Below are positions 8,547 to 17,800 of a stretch of 64,000 nucleotides of DNA, one piece after another. The stretch lies in the IMG/VR virus record IMGVR_UViG_3300033148_004210, positions 37,596-101,595 of that record; one strand, given 5' to 3'. The first letter of the stretch is position 1. Each line of letters begins with the position of its first letter. The DNA comes from a virus. A model generated the notes under the pieces. It made no database searches. It was given only the letters and a program-made list of their open reading frames with translations, and had not been told where the DNA came from. Position numbers and translations under genes: made by a program.

Positions 8547-9971
8547 TTATTCCTTATTTAAATTTATTATACCGATATTTTCTGGAATATCGTTAAAATG
8601 ATGCAAACACATAATTAATTGGAAAGGCAATCCTTCAAAAACTTGTAATATATGCTGTAAATTATTAGTATCAAGATTCGCAAACCCTTCATCTGCAATT
8701 ACGACACCAGTATCGTTATTTTGTAAAAGTAAAGCCAACTTAAATGCAATCTGAAGCATTAATTTTTGTCCACAAGAAAGTTCTTTATACTTGTAATCTA
8801 TATTATTTTTTCGTAATTTAATCCCAAATTTTCCTTTAGTATTTACATCAAAAGATACAGTGAAATTAATTTTTTGTAAAATAGAATTTATTATCGGTTC
8901 TAAAGTTTTAACCGTCTCTGTTAAATAATAAGAAGAAATATTATCCAATTCTTTAATAGCTTGTTTAACTATTTCTTCATCTTTATTAGTATATATAAAT
9001 TCTTTCATTTTTAATCGAGATTCTAATTTAATTTTTAAATTTAATAAGACTTGTAATTTATTACTAATGTTTTCTATAATAGTCCTATGAGAAGCGATAA
9101 GGTCTTTCATTTCCGCTATCTCTGAAGTCTTAGTTGCTAAAGAAGTATTAATCTCCTTAACTTCTTTTTCTATATCTACAGTTAATCTTTTTTGAGTAGT
9201 TTGAGGAATAACCTGTTTACATACAAAACAAGTTCTGTCTTTAGTAACTTTATTTTGATTATACTTTATAGTCTTTTTCCTTTGTTCTAATTGTCCCATT
9301 TCTCTTTCGGTTTTACGAAAATCGTTTTCAAATTCTCTAACAGTTTTAATTAGTTCTAAATTTTGTTCATCTAATTCTACATATTTACTATTTATAAGTT
9401 GTAATCGTTTTTCACTAGGATAATGAGTAGAAGCTTGAATCCTGTCTTTATTATAAAGTTCTCTATTTCGTTTTATCTCTAATAATTTAACCCTCATATT
9501 ATTAAAAATCTCATCTGAACCTGCAAATATAATTCTCTTTAAAGCAACATTGCCTTGTTCTAATAAATTGCTTTCTTTAGCAGAATCTATAACTCTAAAT
9601 TTTTGAAAATTCTCCCTAGACCCTATTAAATCAGTAATAAATCTATTGCCTTCTGCACCTGTATCAAATTTAACTGGTTTATTGTCTTTAATAATAGAAA
9701 GTTTAGTAGGAAAACTTCTTTTTACGATATAGTTAGAGTTATTATGTTTAAATTCGAGTTCTACAGAACAGGATTTGGATACTCCTTTTGTAGGTAAATC
9801 GCTTAATAAAGGATGTGTCGTGTAGCCAAACAGGGCATAAAGCAGTGATTCTAAGGCTACAGTGGTCTTTCCTGACCCGTTAGCTCCCTGCACCAATGTC
9901 ATAGGGTCAAATAGGAATTTAGCCCCTTTAAAACACTTAAAATTCGTTAAACGAACAGTCTTTATAATCAT
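8547..9971 (-). CDS. Rad50/SbcC-like recombination ATPase (T4 gp46-type)
   Basis: 474 residues. Walker A GANGSGKT at 29-36, a coiled-coil middle, a CxxC zinc hook (Cys248, Cys251: TCFVCKQ), the signature ELSCGQKLML and Walker B VVIADEGFANLD near the C terminus. It is short for Rad50, as phage gp46 proteins are. It should pair with the Mre11-like nuclease encoded at 11111-11980 to process DNA ends for recombination-dependent replication. Confidence 0.88.
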   Translation of the reverse strand: MIIKTVRLTNFKCFKGAKFLFDPMTLVQGANGSGKTTVALESLLYALFGYTTHPLLSDLPTKGVSKSCSVELEFKHNNSNYIVKRSFPTKLSIIKDNKPVKFDTGAEGNRFITDLIGSRENFQKFRVIDSAKESNLLEQGNVALKRIIFAGSDEIFNNMRVKLLEIKRNRELYNKDRIQASTHYPSEKRLQLINSKYVELDEQNLELIKTVREFENDFRKTEREMGQLEQRKKTIKYNQNKVTKDRTCFVCKQVIPQTTQKRLTVDIEKEVKEINTSLATKTSEIAEMKDLIASHRTIIENISNKLQVLLNLKIKLESRLKMKEFIYTNKDEEIVKQAIKELDNISSYYLTETVKTLEPIINSILQKINFTVSFDVNTKGKFGIKLRKNNIDYKYKELSCGQKLMLQIAFKLALLLQNNDTGVVIADEGFANLDTNNLQHILQVFEGLPFQLIMCLHHFNDIPENIGIINLNKE

Positions 9972-10876
9972 TTTAAACTCCTAATAAATTCCACTAATGT
10001 TTTAATAGGTTCACCAGTTGCTTTATTTTTCTTTTCATCGAAAGCAGATGAGGCAATATCGAGGTGAATCCAATTATTAGGGTATTTAATGAATTGTTTA
10101 AGAAACATCCCTGCCATAATTGTGCCACACTTTTTCTTTGAAGCATTTTGTATTCTTTTCTTGTTAAAATCTTTTTGTAGATAATCCCAAAGTGGTAAAC
10201 GCCATGCTAATTCTCCAGTTTTCATACTTGCTTTTTTATATGCGTGAGTAAATTCTTTAGTTGGTGTCATAAAAGCGGTTGCCTTTTTTCCTAACGCATA
10301 AGCACAAGCTCCAGTTAAAGTCGCTACTGTAATAATTATATCGTTTTTTGAAGCGTTTAAATTCGTAATCGCTTCAGCCAAAATTAATCGACCTTCGGCA
10401 TCTGTATTCGTTATTTCAACTTCTTTAGTTCCTATTTTAATATAATCGCCAGGAATAATTCCATTAGGAATAAAATTTGTAGCTACAGGACAATAAGCAA
10501 TTATATTATCATTATCAAAATAAGAAGAAACTCCAAAAGCTACTGCCATCCCAGCCATATCTGCTTTCATTCCTAACATTTTAGTTTTTAAATCATATCC
10601 TCCTGCATCGAAAAGAATTCCCTTACCTACAATATAAATATTTCTCTTCTTTTTATCAATAGTGTTCATTAAAACAGAAGAAATTATTTTGGCATTTTCA
10701 TGTTGATTAGACATTAATTTAATAGGAGATTTAGAAGAAGTTTCGTTAAGTCCTAAACAAAAAAGAGAATACGCTTTTAATAATTTATCTTGATAATTAT
10801 CAAGATTTAATTTATTATAAGGCATATCAATTAATTTTTTACAAGCATTAATATAATAATCGAGTTTATTCTTCAT
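9968..10876 (-). CDS. Leucyl aminopeptidase, M17 catalytic domain
   Basis: 302 residues, matching only the C-terminal catalytic domain of PepA-type enzymes. Metal and catalytic residues are all visible: GKGILFDAGG (Lys85, Asp90), KADMAG (Asp106), and NTDAEGRL (157-164: Asp159, Glu161, Arg163). It should be an active two-metal aminopeptidase in the cytoplasm. Unusual in a phage and placed between the Rad50-like and Mre11-like genes. Overlaps the Rad50-like gene by 4 nt; preceded by an AGGAG site. Confidence 0.85.
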   Translation of the reverse strand: MKNKLDYYINACKKLIDMPYNKLNLDNYQDKLLKAYSLFCLGLNETSSKSPIKLMSNQHENAKIISSVLMNTIDKKKRNIYIVGKGILFDAGGYDLKTKMLGMKADMAGMAVAFGVSSYFDNDNIIAYCPVATNFIPNGIIPGDYIKIGTKEVEITNTDAEGRLILAEAITNLNASKNDIIITVATLTGACAYALGKKATAFMTPTKEFTHAYKKASMKTGELAWRLPLWDYLQKDFNKKRIQNASKKKCGTIMAGMFLKQFIKYPNNWIHLDIASSAFDEKKNKATGEPIKTLVEFIRSLK

Positions 10877-11121
10877 TTTATATACTCCTGTATTAGTTTT
10901 TTATTTTTCTTCGCAAATTGAATATTCTTAAAATTGAGAGTTAATCTGCCATTATAAGCATGGCAATATAATTTTTGTTTTCTGCGAATTACTTTATAAA
11001 CTTCAAAAGTATATATTATTTCATTTGTTTTTTTGTTTTGCAGTTTAAGAATAGCCTCTGGAAGATGTGCTCCTATTTCTTCAATTTTATTTCTGTTTAA
11101 AGTTATGGTTTTATTTTTCAT
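10873..11121 (-). CDS. Hypothetical protein
   Basis: 82 residues, basic and beta-rich (KNEIIYTFEVYKVIRRKQKLYCHAYN). Overlaps the aminopeptidase start by 4 nt and the Mre11-like stop by 11 nt, so it is part of the recombination operon. I do not recognise a family. Confidence 0.6.
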   Translation of the reverse strand: MKNKTITLNRNKIEEIGAHLPEAILKLQNKKTNEIIYTFEVYKVIRRKQKLYCHAYNGRLTLNFKNIQFAKKNKKLIQEYIK

Positions 11122-11980
11122 CTAAAATCTCCCTTAAAAGAATTTGAACCTCTTTATCTTTAACTTTTTTTATCCCTTCTATAAGAATTTCTTTTAATTT
11201 TTTAGATTGTGTTATTGTTTTTTCTGGTTTAGCAATTGTATTGGTAAAATTAAGTTTAACTTTAAATACATTAAATTTATGTTTCCATTTATTTATTTCA
11301 TTTACTTCTTTCTTAAATTGGTCGAAAGAATTTATTACCAAACGAATTTGGATTTTGCCAGGGATAATGTTTGGTAACTCTTTTACACTATGAATGTCAA
11401 GCATTGGGTAAGGAGATTTTAAGGGAATAAATTTAATCTTTCCATCTTCTAATAAAATTACCCTTTTAAATTTATCGTCTACTTCATTAAAATGTTGCCA
11501 TCTAATACTTCCTGGATGATAAATTTTATCTTTTTTAAGTTCCTGAAATAAATGCTGATGCCCTAAAAACACAAAATCATATTTTGCCAAATCTTTTACT
11601 CCACACTTACCAGTTCCATATTCAAGTTTGGAGGAATGTAACATGTAATGTCCAAATCGAATATTATCTCTTACAAAATCTCCTTTAACAGAATTAATTC
11701 CCAACTCTTTTAAGAATTCGATAATACTTACATCATGTAAAAGGTCGTGATTCCCTGTGCCTGAAATTATAGTAACATCTTTAAATTTCTTTTTTAATTT
11801 TTTTACAATGGAAGTAGCAAATTTTAACTCCGCAGGAGTAGGTCTATTATGCTCAAAAAAATCACCCAATTGCACAAATCTATCTGCCTTGATTTTTAAT
11901 ATTTCTTTAAAAATTCCTGTCAATTCAGGGATTGCTTTTTCTTCTATATGAATATCTCCGATGATTAAGGATTTGTTCAT
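11111..11980 (-). CDS. Mre11/SbcD-like nuclease (T4 gp47-type)
   Basis: 289 residues from ATG 11980-11978, chosen because AAGGAA lies 8 nt upstream; an ATG 30 nt further up lacks a site. Metallophosphoesterase motifs in order: GDIHIEE (Asp9, His11), GDFFEHN, GTGNHD, and GHQH. The C-terminal part would contact the Rad50-like ATPase. Partner of the gene at 8547-9971. Confidence 0.87.
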   Translation of the reverse strand: MNKSLIIGDIHIEEKAIPELTGIFKEILKIKADRFVQLGDFFEHNRPTPAELKFATSIVKKLKKKFKDVTIISGTGNHDLLHDVSIIEFLKELGINSVKGDFVRDNIRFGHYMLHSSKLEYGTGKCGVKDLAKYDFVFLGHQHLFQELKKDKIYHPGSIRWQHFNEVDDKFKRVILLEDGKIKFIPLKSPYPMLDIHSVKELPNIIPGKIQIRLVINSFDQFKKEVNEINKWKHKFNVFKVKLNFTNTIAKPEKTITQSKKLKEILIEGIKKVKDKEVQILLREILDEK

Positions 11981-12045
11981 TATTGTTTCCTTAAATTTTC
12001 CTCCGCCCATAAGGGTTGGAGATTTTTATAATTAAAACATTTCTT

Positions 12046-12282
12046 TTATTTTTTGTCTGGAGTGGGAAGAGAAGCATAAGCACCTAAATCTTTAACTTCC
12101 TTTTTTTCTTTTTTAATTTTTAATTTAAGACGAATAACTTTTTCTTTGGGTAATCTAAAGACAGAATAATTTTTTTCTAACCATTGTAAGTTCCGTTGTA
12201 ATTTAGCAACACGTTCATAACGCTTGCGAACACTTCTTTCAGTAAGCCATATATTTCTTTTTAATGATGGATGTTGACTCAT
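12046..12282 (-). CDS. Hypothetical basic protein
   Basis: 78 residues, very rich in Lys/Arg with predicted helices (RSVRKRYERVAKLQRNLQWLEKNY). Possibly nucleic-acid binding by composition only. Lies 3 nt from the following gene, in the recombination operon. Confidence 0.6.
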   Translation of the reverse strand: MSQHPSLKRNIWLTERSVRKRYERVAKLQRNLQWLEKNYSVFRLPKEKVIRLKLKIKKEKKEVKDLGAYASLPTPDKK

Positions 12283-12285
12283 AAT

Positions 12286-12537
12286 TTATTCTCCTTTATT
12301 TTCAACGACAACAAACCTGCTATCCGCATCTATAAGATTGGGCTTCTTTTTTGAAAGTTTAAGTCCCGAAAGAATTACCCCTACATCGAGAACCTTCTTC
12401 CAACGTGCAAAATTACGAAATTTAGGAGCAATATAAGAGATATAACTTTTACCTGTTAAAGATTTGAAACAAACCAGGTATACATCGCCTCCGAATTTTG
12501 ACCTTTGCTTACTAATTTTAATTATCTCACAAGTCAT
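12286..12537 (-). CDS. Hypothetical protein
   Basis: 83 residues: MTCEIIKISKQRSKFGGDVYLVCFKS, then a TGKSYISYIAPKFRNFARWKKVLDVG segment. The beta-strand pattern could be an OB-like fold, which would fit its place among recombination genes, but no diagnostic motif is visible. Confidence 0.6.
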   Translation of the reverse strand: MTCEIIKISKQRSKFGGDVYLVCFKSLTGKSYISYIAPKFRNFARWKKVLDVGVILSGLKLSKKKPNLIDADSRFVVVENKGE

Positions 12538-12538
12538 T

Positions 12539-12760
12539 TTATTTTCCTTTTTCTGGGTTTTTATCTTTTTCTTTAGGAACTATCCCTAATTCTTTTGCTT
12601 TAGTAATAACTTCATTTACCCCTTTTAATCTTTTAGTTAATTCTTCTAGCTGTTTCTCCAAAGCTTCTTTACCTTTAATAAGCCCAGCTAAATCTATATT
12701 AACTTTTTTTTCAGTTATTACTTGAATTGTATTTGCATCTACTTTTTTGTATTTAGCCAT
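12539..12760 (-). CDS. Hypothetical coiled-coil protein
   Basis: 73 residues; residues about 20-60 form a charged heptad-like helix (KGKEALEKQLEELTKRLKGVNEVITKAKEL). Adjacent to the preceding gene by one base. Function unknown. Confidence 0.6.
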   Translation of the reverse strand: MAKYKKVDANTIQVITEKKVNIDLAGLIKGKEALEKQLEELTKRLKGVNEVITKAKELGIVPKEKDKNPEKGK

Positions 12761-12773
12761 TTTTTATTCCCCT

Positions 12774-12953
12774 TTAAGTTTTCTTTTTAGTTTTCTTTTG
12801 CAAACTTATTATCCCTTCTTCTATAACACAAATTGGACAAATGTTTAACTCGCAGTATAATATCGAAGCCTTCGTCCATCCCAATATGGTTTTCTCGACC
12901 TCACAATAATCAAAAGGACGTTTACAAATTTTACAATGTATATGTTCTTCCAT
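12774..12953 (-). CDS. Small zinc-ribbon protein
   Basis: 59 residues with two pairs of cysteines: CKIC near residue 7 and CPIC near residue 39. Start ATG 12953-12951 has AAAGGAGC upstream. A probable structural zinc ribbon; partner unknown. Confidence 0.6.
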   Translation of the reverse strand: MEEHIHCKICKRPFDYCEVEKTILGWTKASILYCELNICPICVIEEGIISLQKKTKKKT

Positions 12954-12979
12954 TTTTTTGCTCCTTTTTTATCTTTGTT

Positions 12980-14014
12980 TTAAATATTGCCATTATACAT
13001 TTTGCCATTGTAGATAAATTTTCCTTTAACAATTCTTATATTTTGAACAAAGAAATAACCATTTGGCATGTAATATACTATTGCAAATCCATGCGACCAT
13101 TTGTTCGGCTTATTTCTTAAATAGTCTGGATTTTTATCACATAAGCAACCCCCATTATAACCGATAATTGCTATTTCTTTCGCAGGAGAACTTGATGACC
13201 TTGAACCTATTCTATGTGTATGAAAAAACAATACATTGGTTTTAAACTCGTCAATATGCTTCTTAACTGCATGCACGTTTGCATATACCCCATGAGTTGT
13301 TGATAATCTTCCGACTTTTTCGATATAATTCAAATTCTCATAAACTTTATAACCACGCTTCTCCAAATGTAATTCTGTTGTAGGATTTAACATCCCTTCC
13401 AAAACAGGCATCTTTTCTATGAGTTGATTATACCAATCTTCATGATTACCCCAAAAATACGCTTTATCGCAATCTTTCGGCAATCTCTTATCGTATTCAT
13501 CTAAAAGAGTATTACCTATAATATAATCTTTTTTGATTCTTTGTGTTTCAAGTGTTTTTCTTTTATGTTCGTTCCAGTGACTTATAGGAGACATATCCAT
13601 ATAATCGCCTACAATCCTAAACCCATCAAATTTAATATCCTCCATAAGTTTATGAATAGCCCTATTTGCAGGAATATTATGGTCTGGAACATGTTGGTCT
13701 GCTACATATAGCCAAATTTTAAAGGTCTCATTATCTCCTTCTTTTTTAACACCTTTAGGCACTTTCCATTGACTTACAGCAAGTTTCTTCTGCTTATCTT
13801 CATCAAGAGTAGAAAGTTTATCCAATCCCAATTTATCTGTAGTTTGAATCACTTTTCTGGATTTAATTTTGTTTTTAGCTCTCAATCTTTGAGCAAATCT
13901 GGAAACTGTTCTTTCCCCTAAGCCCAATAATTGACTGATTTCAAAATCATTCTTACCTATTTTATACAATTCTATAAACAACTTTTCGTTTATTTTAACT
14001 TGTTTCTTTTTCAT
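12980..14014 (-). CDS. HTH domain plus calcineurin-like metallophosphoesterase
   Basis: 344 residues. The first about 50 residues form a helix-turn-helix (NDFEISQLLGLGERTVSRFAQRL). The rest is a metallophosphoesterase: VADQHVPDH, VGDYMDMSP, WGNHEDWYN, and TTHGVY plus FFHTHRIG. The combination is seen in phage phosphoesterases. Substrate unknown. It follows the PD-(D/E)XK nuclease gene and is read from the promoter upstream of that gene. Confidence 0.78.
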   Translation of the reverse strand: MKKKQVKINEKLFIELYKIGKNDFEISQLLGLGERTVSRFAQRLRAKNKIKSRKVIQTTDKLGLDKLSTLDEDKQKKLAVSQWKVPKGVKKEGDNETFKIWLYVADQHVPDHNIPANRAIHKLMEDIKFDGFRIVGDYMDMSPISHWNEHKRKTLETQRIKKDYIIGNTLLDEYDKRLPKDCDKAYFWGNHEDWYNQLIEKMPVLEGMLNPTTELHLEKRGYKVYENLNYIEKVGRLSTTHGVYANVHAVKKHIDEFKTNVLFFHTHRIGSRSSSSPAKEIAIIGYNGGCLCDKNPDYLRNKPNKWSHGFAIVYYMPNGYFFVQNIRIVKGKFIYNGKMYNGNI

Positions 14015-14015
14015 T

Positions 14016-14285
14016 TTATTTTCTCCTATTTAAAGTAATATCTAAAATCCAATCTTTTTCACCATCTTTAATTCCTACTATTAATTTCGGAAGTTTATTC
14101 GATTCCAATGCTTCGTCCCAAATTTTTTGTAATATTTTTTTTGTAATAGAAAATGATTTCTTTTCAGTATATTTACATTCAATAAGATAATCGTCTGTTT
14201 TTAAATCTCCTTTGTCAAAAAATAAAGCCCCACTATTTATTGTTTTTTGAACTTTTTCTTCGAACTTTCGCCCTATGTTTTTCAT
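14016..14285 (-). CDS. PD-(D/E)XK nuclease, Holliday-junction-resolvase-like
   Basis: 89 residues. GALFFDKGDLKTDDYLIECKYTEKKSFSI holds the D...ExK catalytic core (Asp in TDDY, Glu-Cys-Lys). Small phage resolvase-like proteins have this size and motif. First gene after the promoter at 14303-14332. Confidence 0.72.
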   Translation of the reverse strand: MKNIGRKFEEKVQKTINSGALFFDKGDLKTDDYLIECKYTEKKSFSITKKILQKIWDEALESNKLPKLIVGIKDGEKDWILDITLNRRK

Positions 14286-14302
14286 TATCTACCTCTACAT
14301 AT

Positions 14303-14363
14303 AGTATATCATATCAACCCTAACACTGTCAAGACTATAGGACTAACTTTTGGAACTCTTAAC
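14303..14363 (-). promoter_or_regulatory. Sigma-70-like promoter with upstream conserved element
   Basis: Minus strand: TTGACA (14332-14327), 18 nt spacer, TATACT (14308-14303), serving the resolvase gene at 14285. The conserved upstream element CTAACTTTTG...CTCTTAAC (plus-strand reading) occupies 14343-14363, 10 nt above the -35 box, as at five other promoters here. Confidence 0.75.
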
Positions 14364-14416
14364 TATAAGGTAAGCTGGGAGGAAAAAATATATATAAATC
14401 CCCCCAGCAAAATTCC

Positions 14417-14638
14417 TTATTTCTTTACACCTTCGCTAGGGCTTCTATCTGTTCTCTCGTTTCGTATCTTAACTCCACTTGCCTCAGCGATTTTAACTTG
14501 GTTAGTTCTAATATCAAGCAATAGCTTTAAAATTAGACTACCAATCTTTGCAACATCAGATACAGTAGCTTTTCCTTCCTTAATCCTAGCTTCAATATCA
14601 ACTAAATCTTCTCTTGCATGTTTAGCTCTTAATGGCAT
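14417..14638 (-). CDS. Hypothetical protein
   Basis: 73 residues starting MPLRAKHARED (ATG 14638-14636), chosen for the strong GGGAGG site just upstream rather than the ATG at 14674. Mostly helical with DVAKIGSLILKLLLDIRTNQVKI. Reminiscent of small phage proteins of unknown role; no assignment. Confidence 0.6.
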   Translation of the reverse strand: MPLRAKHAREDLVDIEARIKEGKATVSDVAKIGSLILKLLLDIRTNQVKIAEASGVKIRNERTDRSPSEGVKK

Positions 14639-14654
14639 ATCATTACCTCCCTTC

Positions 14655-14855
14655 TTAGTCGTTAAATTTCCCAAATTCCATTCCTGATGGCTTTTTGGGT
14701 TGTTCTTTTACTTTATAATATTTTTTTATACAATATTTAATATAAACTTCTTTTATTATTGCCAATAAAATTTGAAATAAACTCCACGCAATAATAGCAC
14801 CAGTAGCAAATAAAAACCCTATTGATACAAATGACAGTGCATTAAGTAGTCCCAT
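14655..14855 (-). CDS. Small membrane protein
   Basis: 66 residues with two hydrophobic stretches (FVSIGFLFATGAIIAWSLF and the following helix) and a basic C-terminal tail. Adjacent to the polymerase stop. Function unknown. Confidence 0.6.
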   Translation of the reverse strand: MGLLNALSFVSIGFLFATGAIIAWSLFQILLAIIKEVYIKYCIKKYYKVKEQPKKPSGMEFGKFND

Positions 14856-17800
14856 TTATTCCTCCTTTAAATCTTTTATTTTAGGGTAAGGTTGTTCAGG
14901 AAATTTTTTATACCAATCTCTTTTTTCTTTTTTATTACCTAGACACATTAAATAAACATGTTTTTTCAAAGCGGATTTTATCTCTAATCTATCTCCGTAA
15001 ATTTGTTCTAAATTTTTCTTAGATGTGCTTCCATGTTTAGCATTTAAATTTCTTGTATGCACTTCTTTCCCATCAATAAAAATTCTTCTTTCTGGTAATA
15101 ATCTCCTTTGAACACCAACATATCTCCAATTAGTTGCTTGATAAATATAACCAATATGTCCATGATTCGGGTCAGCATAAGAAATTAAATATTTAAATTC
15201 TGGTCTATTTTGTCTAATATATTTGAAAGATTGACCTATACAATAACTTTCTATATTTTTAGGTAATCCGTCTTTACTAAATAATCTGATTAATTCTACA
15301 CAATTTTCTCTATCTATCTGTAACCATTCAGTAACTCTTCTTCCTATAGGGCATCCATAGACAACAGCAGTAACTAATTCTTTATTATAATAGAATCCTA
15401 AAGCCAGTTTAACAGATGAAGCAATGGTGTGGGAATAATGATTTTTTATTATGTATTTTTTAGCTTCTCGAAAATCTATTTTTTTTATTTCTAAATCTTT
15501 TAATTCAAAATCCAATTCTTTTATTTGTTTTTTCTCTTTTTGAATTCTTTGATATTCTTGATTTACAATGTCTATATTTGGAGCGAGGTTAGAGACTTGC
15601 ACTCTACTCTCCGAACTGGAAGTTCGGCATGTCTTTTTCGACACTTCCCTCGCAAACTGTTTTTCGTTTTTAAGTTTATTAATATATTCTGCCACTTCGT
15701 CTTTAGTTTCTATTCCTATAATTTCCTTAATATTCCACCCCATTGCCTCAAATATAGTTTGGAGTTTCATTAAAATATTACGATTCTTCATAGTTTCCCA
15801 ATCTACTTTGTTTTTATCCACATGTCCGTATGTTTCTTCATCAAATGCCATCACATTTTTTAATTTGCCTTTAGTTGTAATAGAATGTGTAGTTACTTTC
15901 CCTTTGGTAATTAAATGTTCGATTAATTCTTCTTGTTTAATTTTATCCATATTTTTTACTAAAACTTTTTGTCCAAAATGTAATTCCCATTCTTTCTTTA
16001 ATTTAGAAGAAGTTAATTTACCTCCATCATACCAAAGAATATTCTTTTTATTCTGCTCATATTCATCTGAATTTACATAAATATAATAAAATAATTCTCC
16101 TACTTTTTTCTTAAAAGAAGGAACTAATTCTTGAGCATATTTTGAAGCCCGAACAAAGATTGGCATGTTTTTATATTCATCTATAGGTTTGCCAATTTTA
16201 CAGGGAAAAGCGATATTTTGCAGTGGTTGATTTCTTATTTCTTTAATTTGATTTTTAATCCATACAAAAATAGATTCTTTGGATTCTTTATCGAGTATTT
16301 TATCTATAAGAGTTCGTTGGAATTTTTTCATAAATACAGTGCTATCTTTTCTTTTTGCTTCTACTCCTTTAACTTCTTCTTCTAATCCTTTGTCTGTTCG
16401 AACATAACCAAGATACCTACACTTTGTTAATATCAAAATTTTCTCATAATATCCTTTATATTCGAATTCGTTGACAATATTTTCTTTACCATATTTATCC
16501 TTAGCCCATTTTTTTACTAAACTATTCAAAAGATTGGAAATATCATCAGTATTGTTGTTTATCATAACCCCATCGGTGTCCACATATATAACTTCGTAAC
16601 CCTTTGATTTTAAAGCAGTTATGACATAATGTAAAAGGTCTCGAACTAAAAAAGTAGTCGCAGATGCAACTTGTTTATTATAAAGTCTAAAAAATCTATT
16701 CCCAAATACTCCATATGCACTATTCACAACTGTTTTAACTGCATCATATCTTTTTTTTATATCTTTATAATGTCCACTATTTATTGGACATTTTGATAAA
16801 GCGGACTTAATTTGATTTTTCAAAGTTATCAACTTCTTGACAACTGTTGGAAGTAACGCATTTGAATTTTGTGCGAAATGGCTATTTTCTATAGGAAGTA
16901 TGTCAAAACCATCTGCTATCAATCCTTGTTTATCAGATTTTCTTATATTAGCAGGGTCTAAACAAAAATCTATAATCATTGAGGGGTAGCAAGAACTAAG
17001 GTCATAGATTCCAGTTCCTTCAGTAAACGCTCCAGTTTTAAACGCTTCTCTAAATGCTCCAGCAAAATCTTCTTTTTCTGATAATGTTCCTCTCATTTCG
17101 TCAGGTTTCATTGGTAAAGCTACTTTTTGATTTTTAGCTTCTTGTAATAAAAGCATATCCAATACTCTACTATTCCACAAAAGGTCTTCCCATTCTATTT
17201 TCGACATTCTTCTAATTTCATCAAAATAAGAAATAATTTTATGTTTCTTTTCTAACTCAACTAATATCTTAACATCGTCTATATTTCTTTCTTTTGTTTC
17301 AGGAGAAAGTTTAGAAAAATCTAACTTCATATGCTTCTTGCCACGACCTAAATGTTTTTTAGCAATATAATCTAGAGAATAGGCTTGCTCTCTATTTAAA
17401 GTTACCTTTTTAAACCAAGAAAGATAATCTATAATACTTATACCAGCAGGGTAATAAATTTCTCCGTCTCCATAACGAGTTTGTCCAATAGGACTAATTG
17501 ATTCGGCAAAATCTGGATAACGATTACATAAATACGGAAAATCGAATCTTGTAAAATTCCAACCCAATAATATATCAAATTTCTCTTGTTTAAGATACTC
17601 TATAAAAGAATCTATCATTTTGTATTCTGTTTCATAATCTTCGAGATAAAATGTTTTAATTTTCTCACTAAAAGAATTCGAAACACTAATACAACTAACA
17701 GGTTTATTTGCTTTTTTTACATCAGGCAATTCATCCGATAATATTTCTATATCTATAAAGGAATATTTAATAGGACATTTATCTAATTTATCAATAGCAT

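Noticed and set aside
14374-14409. Possible terminator (GCTGGG / CCCAGC arms) between 14285 and 14417
   Set aside because: The loop is long and no T-run follows on the minus strand, so I do not call it a terminator.
15568-16080. 170-codon plus-strand frame opposite the polymerase
   Set aside because: It lies wholly inside the PolB-Mom gene with its motifs and has no ribosome site or recognisable protein pattern.
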